A DNA stretch of 64,000 nucleotides from Bordetella genomosp. 9 (GCF_002261425.1 NZ_NEVJ01000001.1:930001-994000), one strand, 5' to 3'; counted from the first letter of the stretch, positions 33,458 through 43,037 are shown. Numbers and translations are program-made. The notes: a model not told the origin generated them from the letters alone.

Positions 33458-34492
33458 ATGGCGTCCCAGACCGAAGCCGAAGCCAGCGACGAGCAGATCG
33501 CGCATGCCGCGCGTGTCCTGGCCGCCGGCCAATTGGTCGCGTTTCCGACGGAAACCGTCTACGGGCTGGGCGCGGATGCGGAAAGTCCGCTCGCGGTCGG
33601 GCGTATCTATGCCGCCAAGGGCCGCCCATCCAGCCATCCCGTCATCGTGCATATCGCGCCCGATGCCGACCTGTCGTATTGGGCGTCCGACATTCCGCCG
33701 CAGGCGCGCGACTTGATCGACGCCTTCTGGCCGGGCCCGCTCACCTTGATCCTGAAGCGCGCCCCGCGCATCGATCCGGCCGTCAGCGGCGGCCAGGACA
33801 GCGTGGGCGTGCGCTGCCCTTCGCACCCGGTGGCGCAGCGCCTGCTGCGCGCCTTCGCCGCCCTGAATCCCAGCGGGCAGGGCGGTGTCGCGGGCCCGTC
33901 GGCCAATCGCTTCGGCCAGGTGTCGCCCACGCGCGCCGAGCACGTGCGGGCCGAATTCCCCGATGAGGTCGCCCAGGGCATGCCGGTCCTGCAGGGCGGC
34001 GCGTCCGCCGTGGGCATCGAGTCCACCATCGTCGATCTATCACGCGTGGATCGGGGGATGGGGCCGGTGCTGCTGAGGCCGGGCCATATCTCCGCCGACG
34101 ATATCGCCCGCGTGCTGGGCGTCGCGCCCGCGCTGCCCGATGCGGCGGCGCCGCGCGCGTCGGGCACGCTGCGCGCCCATTATGCCCCGCACACCCCGCT
34201 GGCGCTGGTCTCGCGGGAACAGCTGGAGGCCGCCGCGGTGGGCCTGGGCCTGCCGGACGACGGCCGCGTCGTGGCGGTCGCCTACACGCCGCGTCCCCTG
34301 GAGCTGGATCCGCGGCTGGTCTGGCAGCCGGTGGCCGCCGACCCGGCCCGGTACGCGCAGGCGCTCTACGCGGTGTTGCGCGAACTGGATGGCATGGGCT
34401 ATCGCCGCATCCTGGTTGAAGCGCCGCCCCTGACGCCGGAATGGGCGGCGGTGAACGACCGCATCGGCCGCGCCGCGGCCGCCTTCGAATAA
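33458..34492 (+). CDS. Sua5/YciO/YrdC family L-threonylcarbamoyladenylate synthase
   Basis: This cytosolic enzyme makes threonylcarbamoyl-AMP for the t6A37 modification of tRNAs that read ANN codons. It has 344 residues, the long Sua5 form. The YrdC domain covers about residues 10-200 (LVAFPTETVYGLGADA, IYAAKGRPSSHPVIVH, PGPLTLILKR, VGVRCPSHPVAQ, GPSANRFGQVSPT, ESTIVDLS), then the linker LRPGHIS and a C-terminal Sua5 domain beginning RASGTLRAHYAPHTP. It follows purK by 13 bases and probably shares the transcript. Confidence 0.93.
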   Translation: MASQTEAEASDEQIAHAARVLAAGQLVAFPTETVYGLGADAESPLAVGRIYAAKGRPSSHPVIVHIAPDADLSYWASDIPPQARDLIDAFWPGPLTLILKRAPRIDPAVSGGQDSVGVRCPSHPVAQRLLRAFAALNPSGQGGVAGPSANRFGQVSPTRAEHVRAEFPDEVAQGMPVLQGGASAVGIESTIVDLSRVDRGMGPVLLRPGHISADDIARVLGVAPALPDAAAPRASGTLRAHYAPHTPLALVSREQLEAAAVGLGLPDDGRVVAVAYTPRPLELDPRLVWQPVAADPARYAQALYAVLRELDGMGYRRILVEAPPLTPEWAAVNDRIGRAAAAFE

Positions 34493-34628
34493 GTGTTCCA
34501 CCTAATTGCCGCGCCGTTCGCCGCGGCTTACGCTGCGCCGCCTACATGCAAGAACCGCCGGCAACCAGCCCGGCGATAACGGCTTGCCGTGCTCACGAGG
34601 CCGGCGGGCGCCCACTAGGAGAACACCC

Positions 34629-35651
34629 ATGAAGAAGTTTCTTGCCCTGACCGCGAGCGCTTTGGCGCTGGCGGGCGCCGCGCACGTCGCGGTCGCGGGA
34701 CCGACGCTGGACGCGGTCAAGAAGAAAGGATTCGTGCAGTGCGGCCTGAGCGATGGCGTGACCGGTTTCAGCGCGACCGACAGCAAGGGCGAATGGGCGG
34801 GGATGGACGTGGACATCTGCCGCGCCATCGCGGCGGCGACGCTGGGCGACGCCAGCAAATTCAAGGGCACGGCCCTGTCCACGCAGCAGCGTTTCACCGC
34901 GCTGCAATCGGGCGAAGTCGACGTGCTGCTGCGCACGGTCACGCTGACGCAGACGCGCGATACGTCGCTGGGCCTGGCTGCCGTGGCGGCCAGCTTCTAT
35001 GACGGCCAGGGCATCCTGGTGCGCAAGTCGCTGAACGTCAAGAGCGCCAAGGAGCTGGACGGCGCGACGATCTGCGTGCAGCCGGGCACGACGACGGAGC
35101 TGAACCTGTCCGACTGGTTCCGCGCCAACAACATCAAGTTCACGCCGGTGGTCATCGACAAGGTGACCGAGGTGGTGCGCGCCTTCGAATCGGGCCGCTG
35201 CGATGCCTTTACCGACGATGCCTCCCAACTGGCGGCGGTGCGCGCGTCGCAAGTGGCCAACCCCAACGATTACGACATCCTGCCCGAACGGCTTTCCAAG
35301 GAGCCCCTGGGCCCGATGGTGCGCCAGGGTGACGAAAACTGGCTGGGTATCGTGCGCTGGACGCTGTTCGCGCTGATGGAAGCCGAGGAATACGGCATCA
35401 CGCAGAAGAATGTCGACGACATGCTCAAGAGCAACAACCCCAACGTGCTGCGCATCCTGGGCGTGACGCCCGGGGCCGGCAAGAATATGGGCCTGGACGA
35501 GAAATGGGCCTACAACGCGATCAAGGCCGTCGGCAACTACGGCGAGATCTTCGAACGCAACGTGGGCGGCGGCAGCAAGCTGGGGCTCAAGCGCGGCGTC
35601 AATGCGCTGTGGAACCAGGGCGGGGCGATGTATCCCTGGCCGGTACGCTAG
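34629..35651 (+). CDS. General L-amino-acid ABC transporter binding protein (AapJ/BztA-like)
   Basis: This periplasmic receptor for polar amino acids has 340 residues. The signal peptide is MKKFLALTASALALAGAAHVAVA; the mature part starts PTLDAVKKKGFVQCGLSDGVTGFS and contains GMDVDICRAIAAATLGD, STQQRFTALQSGEVDVLLRTVTLTQTRD and YEGQGILV-like segments, typical of AapJ/BztA. The ribosome-binding site AGGAG lies 8 nt before the ATG. The permease and ATPase genes that usually follow are absent: the next gene is a leftward LRR/NEL gene that overlaps its last 53 bases. It is therefore an orphan receptor, or its operon was interrupted. Confidence 0.9.
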   Translation: MKKFLALTASALALAGAAHVAVAGPTLDAVKKKGFVQCGLSDGVTGFSATDSKGEWAGMDVDICRAIAAATLGDASKFKGTALSTQQRFTALQSGEVDVLLRTVTLTQTRDTSLGLAAVAASFYDGQGILVRKSLNVKSAKELDGATICVQPGTTTELNLSDWFRANNIKFTPVVIDKVTEVVRAFESGRCDAFTDDASQLAAVRASQVANPNDYDILPERLSKEPLGPMVRQGDENWLGIVRWTLFALMEAEEYGITQKNVDDMLKSNNPNVLRILGVTPGAGKNMGLDEKWAYNAIKAVGNYGEIFERNVGGGSKLGLKRGVNALWNQGGAMYPWPVR

Positions 35652-38600
35652 GCGGCAAGGCCACGCCCGCCGCTTGCAGGTAATCGCGGGTCAGCGGCTC
35701 CATGATGTCGTACAGCATGTCGCGCCAGATTCCCGGCGCGGCATTGCTGTAGGCGTCCTGGTCGTCCGGGTCCAGGCCCAGCGCGAGCAGTCGCGCCCGC
35801 ACCTGCTCCCGCAAGGGCGCGGATGACTGTTCGATCTTGCGGCTTTCCGCTGCCGCGTACCGCGCCGGCATGGCTCGTTTGATCAGGGCGTTCCAGGTGT
35901 CGTCCACGACCAGGTCCCTGTAGAACGCGGCGAGCTCGGCGTCGCGCACCTCCCGCAAAGCCCGGTCGAGATCCTGCGGCGTGATGTCCGACAGATGGAA
36001 AAACGCCATGTCCGACGGCGCCTGCGCCAATGCCAGCCTGTCGCGCAGGCCCACGACGTAAGCGAGATAGACCTCGACGTCATCCACCATGCCGGGACCG
36101 ATCGCGGCCATGCGGACGATTCTGCGGTAGGCGATCTCCTGGAGCTTTCTTTCGCGGAACAGCTGCCGCATCGCTTGCAGGGCGTCGGCGGGACGGCCAT
36201 CGTAGCGGCCCATGCGGATGTCGTCGTGCGTCCATAGCTTGCGCAGTTCGTTCCAGGCGAGGATGACGCGGTCTTCGCAGCTTTCGGTGGCGCCGGCGCA
36301 CATTTCCAGCGTGCTTTTCAACAGGGGTTCACGGTCGGGCCTGGACAATTCTTCCAGCCATGCGCGCACGTGGGCGCGTGTCGCGCCGTCCGTGAACAGC
36401 GTCGTGCCACGCAACCGGTCGAGCAGCCGGCGGAATTCCACAGCGCCGATGCGGTGCGGGGGCGCGTGCTCCAAGGTCTCGCCGATGGATTCCCAACGCG
36501 CGGCGGTGTCGCCCGCGTTGCCGCCCAGCCAATGCCGCACGGCCTGGCCCACCGTACGGGATGCGTGCGTGCCCAGGCCCGGCGTCATGCCGGACAGGTG
36601 GAAGACGGGTCCGCGCCGGCCTTCCGGCAGGGTGGGCAGGTCCGTCGGGTCGATCGGATTGCCGTCCAGATAGATGTCGCAACGTGTCAGTTCGGTGATG
36701 TTCGCGGGCAGTCTGGACAAGCGGTTGTCCGCGACGCCGAGCACGGTCAGTCCGCGCGGCAGGTTGTCCGGCAGCCGCGTCAGGTTCATGTCGTTCGCGT
36801 AGAGCTCGCGCAGCCCGCGTGGCAGGTCCTCGGGCAGGGTGGTCAAGGCCGTGGCGTCGACGTACAGGACCGACAGCGTCGGCGGCAGGGGCGGCAGCCG
36901 GAACAGGTCGAGATTGTCCGCCAGGCACAGTGTCCGGAGGCGCGGCGGCAATACGCCGGCATGCACTTGCCAGATGATGTTTTCCGACAGGTCCAGCACT
37001 TCCAGGTCCGGCGGCAGGCGCGGCGGCAGCGCCGCCAGGTAGTTGCCCGACAGCTTGAGGACGCGCAGGCGCGGCGGCAGTTCCGACGGCCATCGTCTCA
37101 GGGCGTTATCGGCCAGGTGCAGCTGCAGCAGCGTTTCAGGCAGTCCGGCGGGGATTTCGGTGAGCATGTTCATTTCGGCGGCCAGGCGCGTCAATCCGCG
37201 CGGCAGCTTGTCCACCGGTATCGAGCCCAAGTCGTTGTCCGATATGTCGAGTTCCCGCAACTCGGGTGGCAGGTGATCCACCACGGTCGCGCTGGTCTGG
37301 GCCGCGTCCAGCGTATGCAGCGTGGCCGGCAGCCGGCTCCAGTCCGTGATGGGGTTGTTGTGCATGACCAGTTTGCGCACGTCGACGGGCAGGGGCGGAA
37401 TGTCCGTCAGGTTGAGTTCGGCCAGGTCCAGCGTCAGGCCGGGTAGCCGTGCGCTGGGATGGTTGTGCAATACGCGCGTCAGCGTGGTTTTGTCGACGCC
37501 GCCATGGCAGCGCGCCCGCTTGATCTGAGCGCGCAGTTCGTCGGCGGCGAGCTGGCGCGGCGAAGGAATGAAGCGCGTGGGGTCGGCGGGCAGGAAGGAT
37601 CCCTTGTCATCGCCCACCCAATTCGCCAGGGCGGCTTCTTCGTCCGCCGCCAGCGGCGGCCCGCCGCTGGCCAGGATCGCGGCGTAGGGGTCTTCGCCTT
37701 CACCTATCCCGGTGAGGTTGTTGTACACGGCCGCCAGTTCCTGCACGGACGATTCCAGCCGGTCGTTCGCCAGGGCATCCAGCGCGAGGTTCCATCGCGG
37801 GCCGCGCAGCGGCGAGGCCAGCGATGGCCTGGGCAGCAGGGCATCATTACCCGTCTGCAACACGATATCGGCCGTCTTGCCCGTCAACTCATGGTAGGCC
37901 GACATGGCGCTGAGTATCGTCCTGCCGCGCGGATCCGCCTGCACCCGGTTCAACAGGGCGAGCACGCCGTCCCGTTTGGCGGGTGTCGGGTCGGCGATGT
38001 GCTCCAGCAGCACCTGCTTGAAGTCCTTCAGCTTCTGTGCGGTTGCCGCGGCGGACGGCAGCGCCCGCGGAACCAGTCCGGCGGGCACGGGGGCGCCCGG
38101 TGCGCCAGGCGCGGCGGCGCCCGATGGCCCGGCCTGGTCCGCACGCGTGCCTTCGCCGGCGGATGGCCCGGCCGGACCCGACTGCCGGGGCGTGGATGCG
38201 GAGCCGCCCTGGCCGCCCTTCAACCGGGCGGGATCGGCGCGCAGCCAGAGATCCTTGTCCTTGTCGTACGCAACGCGGTGGAAAACGATGTCGCGCCGCG
38301 CGCCTTCCGGCGCCGCCACGCGCCAGACCGGCCGCTCGGCGGTGGAAGCCGGTTCGCTGAGGATTTCGACATGGGCGCCGGCAATGCGGGCGTAGGTCCT
38401 GCCCTGGTGCGCGATGACACCATCCGCGCCAGGCCGGCGCTGGCCGAGCGCCTGCGCCAGTTCCGGATTGCCCACACTGTAGCGCTCGAACGTCTCGGCG
38501 GGCAGGGACGCATGGAGACCACCGTCCCGGTCGGCCAGCAGCAGGGCACCGCTACGTTCGCCCGATGGGTGGATGCGCGTATAGGCACGCGCGGCGTCGC

Positions 38601-40305
38601 TGCCGTACGTGAGCAGCGGCATGGTGCCGCCATCGGGCCCGCGCGCCATGATTGGGTTCAGCGCTTCGATGCCGGCGTTTTCCGCCGGCGTTTGCGGCGG
38701 GTCCGGCAGGCGCCAGCCGTCGCCCAGGACGATGCCGCGCGCCTGCTGGGCTTGCAGTTCGAGGGCGTTGGCGATACGCGGGCTGCGCGCGCGCAACGCC
38801 GTCGCCATGCCATCGATGTCCAGCGGCCGGAGTCCCTGGGACAGGGCGGACGTGCCGTGCAGCGATTGCAGCGCGGCTCTCAGTCCGGCTCGCAGTTCCG
38901 ATCGCATGGCCGGCCGGGAGAACGCCGCGGCGCGGCCCAGGCCGCCGCCGGCCAATTCACCGCCGATCGCCTGCGCCGCCCGCGCCAGGTCGACACCGCC
39001 TTCGGCGGCCGCGCGGAAGCCCGCGCCCACCATCGGGAGCAAGATGGTGGCGAGGTCGACGGCCCCGCTCAGCGCGGCGGTCCCGTATTCGCCGTGGCGG
39101 ATGGACTGCACCATGCGGCGAAAGGGGATGAAATCCAGCAAGGTGTCGGCCACGCTTTCCGTGGGGGCCGCGGCATCGTTCGCCGGACGCAGGCGATCGT
39201 AGCGTTGCCGCAGCGCCGGTTTCAGCCACGTGTGCAGGTCGTCGCGGCGGCCCTGTGCCACGGGATCGAGGACGACGCGGCTGCGCCGGCTGGTGCGCTT
39301 CGGATCCGGCCTGGCACGATCGGGCGCGACGCCGAGGACGAGATCGGAATGCCGCAGGACCCAGTCCGCCGTGGGTTCGTGCAACGGCAAGGGGTGCACG
39401 CTGCCGTCGCGGGTCGAGAGGAAGTAGCGGTGGGCGAGGCCGTGCGCGTGGACCGCTGCGATATAGCCGGTGGCGGGCACGGTTTCGTCGACGCGGTTGT
39501 CGTTGACGAACGCCTTGTTCAGCGGGAACGTGACTTCCCGCCGGTACAGCTGCAGGTTCACCGACTGGATATCGACATGCGACGCACCGAGGTCCGCGCC
39601 GAGCGTCGCGGCGATCCATGCGAGCCAGCGGTCGACGAGGACCAGCGTTTTATCCGTCGCGGCGCGCGCATAGGCGTCGAACTGTCCTGTTCGAGGCCGC
39701 AATGCCGCAAGGTCCTCGGCCGCATGGGCGACCGCCATCTCGTTGCCGGTGGCGGAAACCAGGAAGTCGGCGATCCACGCGGCCAGCCTGTCGTGGGAAT
39801 CCGTCGCGGGCGGCACGATACCGGATGGCGTATTGGAGCGTTGCAGCCTCTTGGATGCCGAGGTCAGCGCGGCCAGCACGCGCAGGCGCGCGGCCCGGTC
39901 GCCGTGCAGCGCATGGTCGACGATGAACTGCCGGCCAAGATCGGCCAGCTCCGCCGCGGTGTAGCGGTTCGGCTTCAAACCCAATTGCGTGGCGACATCG
40001 GAGCCGATGAAGGCGGCCAACCGTGGCCACGGCGTGACCGCCATCGGTTCGGTTTGCGCTGGCGGGCGGGGCGTCGCGACGACGGGCGGCCGATCGGCGA
40101 CCGTGGCCGCCGCCGCGGCAGGCGTGCCGTCCATGGCGCCGGCGGCACGCGCGAAACGCAGCGCCATTTCGCCGCCGTCGCGATACGCACCGGCGTTTTC
40201 GCCGGATCCGGCATCCGGCTGCGTCTGCGTATGCGTGCACGTTTGCGCCGGCGGCCCTGCGTGCGTGCAGATCAAGGGTGCGACAGGACGGTGAGCGACG
40301 GACAT
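35599..40305 (-). CDS. LRR and NEL-type E3 ubiquitin ligase, candidate type III effector
   Basis: This 1568-residue protein belongs to the IpaH/SspH class of bacterial E3 ubiquitin ligases, which act inside eukaryotic host cells. Residues 1-950 form a long N-terminal region like that of Pseudomonas LRR-NEL proteins, including a hydrophobic stretch near 420-450. Residues about 955-1218 hold roughly ten IpaH-type leucine-rich repeats (LPPDLEVLDLSENII, LPRGLRELYANDMNLTRLP). Residues about 1225-1530 are the NEL domain, with the catalytic Cys at 1343 in TESCEDRVILAWNELRK, where the following Asp of C-E-D is also conserved. No signal peptide is present. No secretion genes are in the window. It starts 110 bases after livF on the same strand and overlaps the amino-acid-binding gene by 53 bases tail to tail. 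Confidence 0.88.
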   Translation of the reverse strand: MSVAHRPVAPLICTHAGPPAQTCTHTQTQPDAGSGENAGAYRDGGEMALRFARAAGAMDGTPAAAAATVADRPPVVATPRPPAQTEPMAVTPWPRLAAFIGSDVATQLGLKPNRYTAAELADLGRQFIVDHALHGDRAARLRVLAALTSASKRLQRSNTPSGIVPPATDSHDRLAAWIADFLVSATGNEMAVAHAAEDLAALRPRTGQFDAYARAATDKTLVLVDRWLAWIAATLGADLGASHVDIQSVNLQLYRREVTFPLNKAFVNDNRVDETVPATGYIAAVHAHGLAHRYFLSTRDGSVHPLPLHEPTADWVLRHSDLVLGVAPDRARPDPKRTSRRSRVVLDPVAQGRRDDLHTWLKPALRQRYDRLRPANDAAAPTESVADTLLDFIPFRRMVQSIRHGEYGTAALSGAVDLATILLPMVGAGFRAAAEGGVDLARAAQAIGGELAGGGLGRAAAFSRPAMRSELRAGLRAALQSLHGTSALSQGLRPLDIDGMATALRARSPRIANALELQAQQARGIVLGDGWRLPDPPQTPAENAGIEALNPIMARGPDGGTMPLLTYGSDAARAYTRIHPSGERSGALLLADRDGGLHASLPAETFERYSVGNPELAQALGQRRPGADGVIAHQGRTYARIAGAHVEILSEPASTAERPVWRVAAPEGARRDIVFHRVAYDKDKDLWLRADPARLKGGQGGSASTPRQSGPAGPSAGEGTRADQAGPSGAAAPGAPGAPVPAGLVPRALPSAAATAQKLKDFKQVLLEHIADPTPAKRDGVLALLNRVQADPRGRTILSAMSAYHELTGKTADIVLQTGNDALLPRPSLASPLRGPRWNLALDALANDRLESSVQELAAVYNNLTGIGEGEDPYAAILASGGPPLAADEEAALANWVGDDKGSFLPADPTRFIPSPRQLAADELRAQIKRARCHGGVDKTTLTRVLHNHPSARLPGLTLDLAELNLTDIPPLPVDVRKLVMHNNPITDWSRLPATLHTLDAAQTSATVVDHLPPELRELDISDNDLGSIPVDKLPRGLTRLAAEMNMLTEIPAGLPETLLQLHLADNALRRWPSELPPRLRVLKLSGNYLAALPPRLPPDLEVLDLSENIIWQVHAGVLPPRLRTLCLADNLDLFRLPPLPPTLSVLYVDATALTTLPEDLPRGLRELYANDMNLTRLPDNLPRGLTVLGVADNRLSRLPANITELTRCDIYLDGNPIDPTDLPTLPEGRRGPVFHLSGMTPGLGTHASRTVGQAVRHWLGGNAGDTAARWESIGETLEHAPPHRIGAVEFRRLLDRLRGTTLFTDGATRAHVRAWLEELSRPDREPLLKSTLEMCAGATESCEDRVILAWNELRKLWTHDDIRMGRYDGRPADALQAMRQLFRERKLQEIAYRRIVRMAAIGPGMVDDVEVYLAYVVGLRDRLALAQAPSDMAFFHLSDITPQDLDRALREVRDAELAAFYRDLVVDDTWNALIKRAMPARYAAAESRKIEQSSAPLREQVRARLLALGLDPDDQDAYSNAAPGIWRDMLYDIMEPLTRDYLQAAGVALPPSVPARDTSPRPGSTAH

Positions 40306-40415
40306 GGGCGGGCCTCGGTGTGTGGACCGCCGGATGAATCGACAATACGCCGGCGGCGGAGCTGACCCCGGTAGTACCCGCGCGGCCGCTAGCGTTCAAT
40401 GGTCTTCGCCGGGGG

Positions 40416-41183
40416 CTACACGCCCAGATAACGTTCCAGCAGATGCGGTTGCGCCGCCAGGGTGGCGCTGGCGTCCTGGTGGGCCAGCACGCCTTTTTCC
40501 ATGACCACGCAGCGGTCGGTGTGGGCCAGGACCGCGCGATAGTTGCGGTCGACGATCAGCGTCGATATGCCGGTGCGCCGGATCGCGGCGATCACGCGCC
40601 AGAGTTCGGCGACGATGAGCGGGGCCAGGCCTTCGGTGGCTTCGTCCAGGATCAGCAGGTCGGGGTTGGTCATCAGCGCGCGGCCGATGGCCAGCATCTG
40701 CTGTTCGCCGCCCGACAATTCCTGACCGCCGTGCCGCGTGCGTTCGCGCAGCCGCGGAAAGGTCTCCATCACGCGTTCGTAGTCCCAGTCGCGGCGGCCC
40801 GATGCGCCGGCGCGCGCCGCCACCATCAGGTTCTCGCGCACGGAGAGGTTGGGAAAGACGCCGCGGCCTTCGGGCACGTAGGCGATGCCCAGGCGGGCGC
40901 GCGCGTGCGGCGGCATATGGGTGCTGTCGCCGCCGCCGATACGCATGCGCCCGGCGCTGCAACGCAGGTGCCCGGTCAGCACGCGTATCAGCGTGGTCTT
41001 GCCCATGCCGTTGCGGCCCAGCAGACCGACGGCTTCGCCGCGATCGATGCGCAGGTCGATGCCGCGCAGGACGTGGCTGGCGCCGTAGTGGGCATGCAAG
41101 CCTTCCGCGCGCACCCATTCCTCATGCGCGCGCTGTTCTTCCGTCGCTACGCGCATCTTCTCCATGCCAGGATGCGCGTTCAT
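40416..41183 (-). CDS. Branched-chain-type ABC transporter ATPase (LivF-like), benzoate cluster
   Basis: This is an ATP-binding subunit of the LivF type, 255 residues. Walker A GRNGMGKTT, signature LSGGEQQMLAIGRALM, Walker B LLILDEATEGLAP. The protein opens with a 27-residue extension before the ABC fold. The ATG overlaps the LivG stop in an ATGA. It is the last gene of a five-gene importer whose order (binding protein, H, M, G, F) is normal and which is attached to the benzoate-CoA ligase gene, so the importer probably carries benzoate or a related aromatic acid. The H-loop reads LIVDRNYRAVLAHTD, where Asp-Arg replaces the common Glu-Gln. Confidence 0.9.
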   Translation of the reverse strand: MNAHPGMEKMRVATEEQRAHEEWVRAEGLHAHYGASHVLRGIDLRIDRGEAVGLLGRNGMGKTTLIRVLTGHLRCSAGRMRIGGGDSTHMPPHARARLGIAYVPEGRGVFPNLSVRENLMVAARAGASGRRDWDYERVMETFPRLRERTRHGGQELSGGEQQMLAIGRALMTNPDLLILDEATEGLAPLIVAELWRVIAAIRRTGISTLIVDRNYRAVLAHTDRCVVMEKGVLAHQDASATLAAQPHLLERYLGV

Positions 41184-42019
41184 GGCGTTCCCTCCGCTGC
41201 ATCCGTGCCGAGATAGGCGGTGCGCACGGCCTCGTCCGCGCGGATGGTGTCGGGGTCGCCGCTGGCGATCACCGCGCCGTTCACCATCACGGTGATCGTA
41301 TCGGCCACGCGAAAGACCGCATCCATATCGTGTTCCACCAGCAGGATGGCGTGGTCGGGTTTCAGGCGTTCCAGCAGGTCCAGCATGCGGCCCGTTTCTT
41401 CCGCGCCCATGCCGGCCAGCGGTTCGTCCAGCAGCAGCACCGATGGCCGCGTCGCCAGGCACATGGCGATCTCCAGCTGGCGCTTGCGTCCGTGCGGGAG
41501 CGTGCCGGCGATGCATGTTGCGGCGTCGGCCAGGCCGGTCCGTTCCAGCGCGTCGTCGGCCAGGCCCGTGGTGTGCCTGCAATCGCCGGCATGGCGCCAC
41601 CATTGCCAGAAGCGCTGCCGCGCGGCCTGCGCCGCCAACCGGCAGTTCTCGTGCACGGTCAGCGACGGGAACAGCGTGGACCGCTGATAGGTGCGGCCCA
41701 GCCCGGCGCGCGCCCGGCGCGGCTGCGGCCAGGCGGTGATGTCGCGGCCGTCCATCATGATGGATCCACCGTTGGGCGGCAGGTCGCCCGACAGCAGATT
41801 GATCAGCGTCGATTTGCCGGCGCCATTGGTGCCGATGACGGCATGCAGGCTGCCCCGGGGCAGCGCCAACGATACGTCCTGCACCGCCGTCAGCCCGCCG
41901 AAGTTGCGCCGCAGTCCGGTGGCCTGCATCAGGACGCCGGGCATGGCGATGTCCGGTCCCGCGGCGTCCGCGCGCTTCATGCCGGGACTGGAAATGCCGG
42001 GCATCGGAATCTCAGGCAT
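41180..42019 (-). CDS. Branched-chain-type ABC transporter ATPase (LivG-like), benzoate cluster
   Basis: This second ATP-binding subunit, of LivG type, has 279 residues. Walker A GTNGAGKST, signature region LPHGRKRQLEIAMCLA (LivG proteins use LSHG), Walker B LLLDEPLAGMGAEE, H-loop LLVEHDMDAV. The first 30 residues are an unusual Met/Pro-rich lead (PEIPMPGISSPGMKR), so the true start may be the Met near residue 31 (LMQATGLRRNFGG). It overlaps livM by 8 bases and livF by 4. Confidence 0.9.
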   Translation of the reverse strand: MPEIPMPGISSPGMKRADAAGPDIAMPGVLMQATGLRRNFGGLTAVQDVSLALPRGSLHAVIGTNGAGKSTLINLLSGDLPPNGGSIMMDGRDITAWPQPRRARAGLGRTYQRSTLFPSLTVHENCRLAAQAARQRFWQWWRHAGDCRHTTGLADDALERTGLADAATCIAGTLPHGRKRQLEIAMCLATRPSVLLLDEPLAGMGAEETGRMLDLLERLKPDHAILLVEHDMDAVFRVADTITVMVNGAVIASGDPDTIRADEAVRTAYLGTDAAEGTP

Positions 42020-43025
42020 GGGATTTCTCCGCGGTGTCGGCGATGGGCGCCATGCTTGCCGCGCGCGGCGTGCGTCCGACGCCGGCCAGGCCCGCCAGGC
42101 CGCGCGGCAGCAGGGCCACCAGCAGGATGACCGCCAGTCCCATCGGCAGATGCCAGTGGCGCGCGTAATCGCCGAAGACGGCTTCGGACTGGAACAGCTC
42201 CTGCATCAACACCAGCGCCGCCGCCCCGGCAACCGCGCCGCCAGGACGCGCCATCCCGCCCAGGATCACCATCAGCAGGACCAGTCCGGATTGCTCCCAG
42301 GCGAACAGCTCCGGTGTCACGAAGCCGTCCTTCAACGCGTAAAGGAAACCCGCCAGCCCGGCCAGCCCGCCCGCCAGCGTGTAGGCGACCAGTTTGTACG
42401 GAAAGGTCGAAAACCCCGCCGCACGCATGCGTTGCTCGTTGATGCGTATGCCTGCCAGCGCCGCGCCGAACGGCGAGCGCCGCAGGCGCGCCAGCAGGCC
42501 CCAGGCCAGGGCCAGGCAGGCGACCACGAACAGGTGGAAGGTCGTCGCCCGCGCCAGGTCGAATGGCATCCAGTCGCCCACCCGCCATTCCGGACGGAAA
42601 TACAGATAGGCGCCGTCGCTGCCGCCGCCCACCTTGGTGTCGTGGAACACGTAATACGCCATCTGCGCGAAGGCCAGCGTCACCATGATGAAGTACACGC
42701 CGCGCGTGCGCAGCGCCAGCGCGCCCGTGGCCAGGGCATAGGCCGCGCCGCCGGCCAGGGCGGCCGCCAGCAGCGGCAGCAGCGGTCCCGCGGCGGATGC
42801 CGGCGACAGCAGCGCCGCCGCGTAGGCGCCGATGCCGAAAGGCGCAGCATGTCCCAGGCTGACCAGCCCCGCTTCGCCCACCAGCAGTTGCAGGCTCAAG
42901 GCGAACACGGCGTAGATGACGATGCGCTGGGCCAGGCCCACGTAGTATTCGCTGGTGACCCAGGGCAGCAGGGCCAGGCACAGCAGGACGACGATGGCCG
43001 CCATCCCCGCGGGTGAAATCTTCAT
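42012..43025 (-). CDS. Branched-chain-type ABC transporter permease (LivM-like), benzoate cluster
   Basis: This inner-membrane permease has 337 residues and about ten hydrophobic spans. LivM hallmarks include LVGEAGLVSLGHAAPFGIGAYAAAL, RTRGVYFIMVTLAFAQM and AAFAGIRINEQRMRAAGFSTFPYKL (the EAA-like loop; here AALAGIRINEQRM). It pairs with the LivH-like permease 12 bases upstream and the ATPases downstream. The substrate is assigned to the aromatic acid only by its place next to bclA. Confidence 0.9.
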   Translation of the reverse strand: MKISPAGMAAIVVLLCLALLPWVTSEYYVGLAQRIVIYAVFALSLQLLVGEAGLVSLGHAAPFGIGAYAAALLSPASAAGPLLPLLAAALAGGAAYALATGALALRTRGVYFIMVTLAFAQMAYYVFHDTKVGGGSDGAYLYFRPEWRVGDWMPFDLARATTFHLFVVACLALAWGLLARLRRSPFGAALAGIRINEQRMRAAGFSTFPYKLVAYTLAGGLAGLAGFLYALKDGFVTPELFAWEQSGLVLLMVILGGMARPGGAVAGAAALVLMQELFQSEAVFGDYARHWHLPMGLAVILLVALLPRGLAGLAGVGRTPRAASMAPIADTAEKSHA

Positions 43026-43037
43026 CGGCGTCTCTCG

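Noticed and set aside
37459..40365. Long open frame (968 codons) on the plus strand opposite the LRR/NEL gene
   Set aside because: Its translation is Arg/Gln/His/Val-rich with no domain, typical of the mirror frame of a GC-rich gene; the minus-strand frame has clear LRR and NEL motifs.
40306..40415. hrp-box search before the LRR/NEL gene
   Set aside because: I looked for GGAACC and CCACNNA words on the minus strand and found no acceptable pair, so shared sigma-factor control with the 995-residue gene is not supported.
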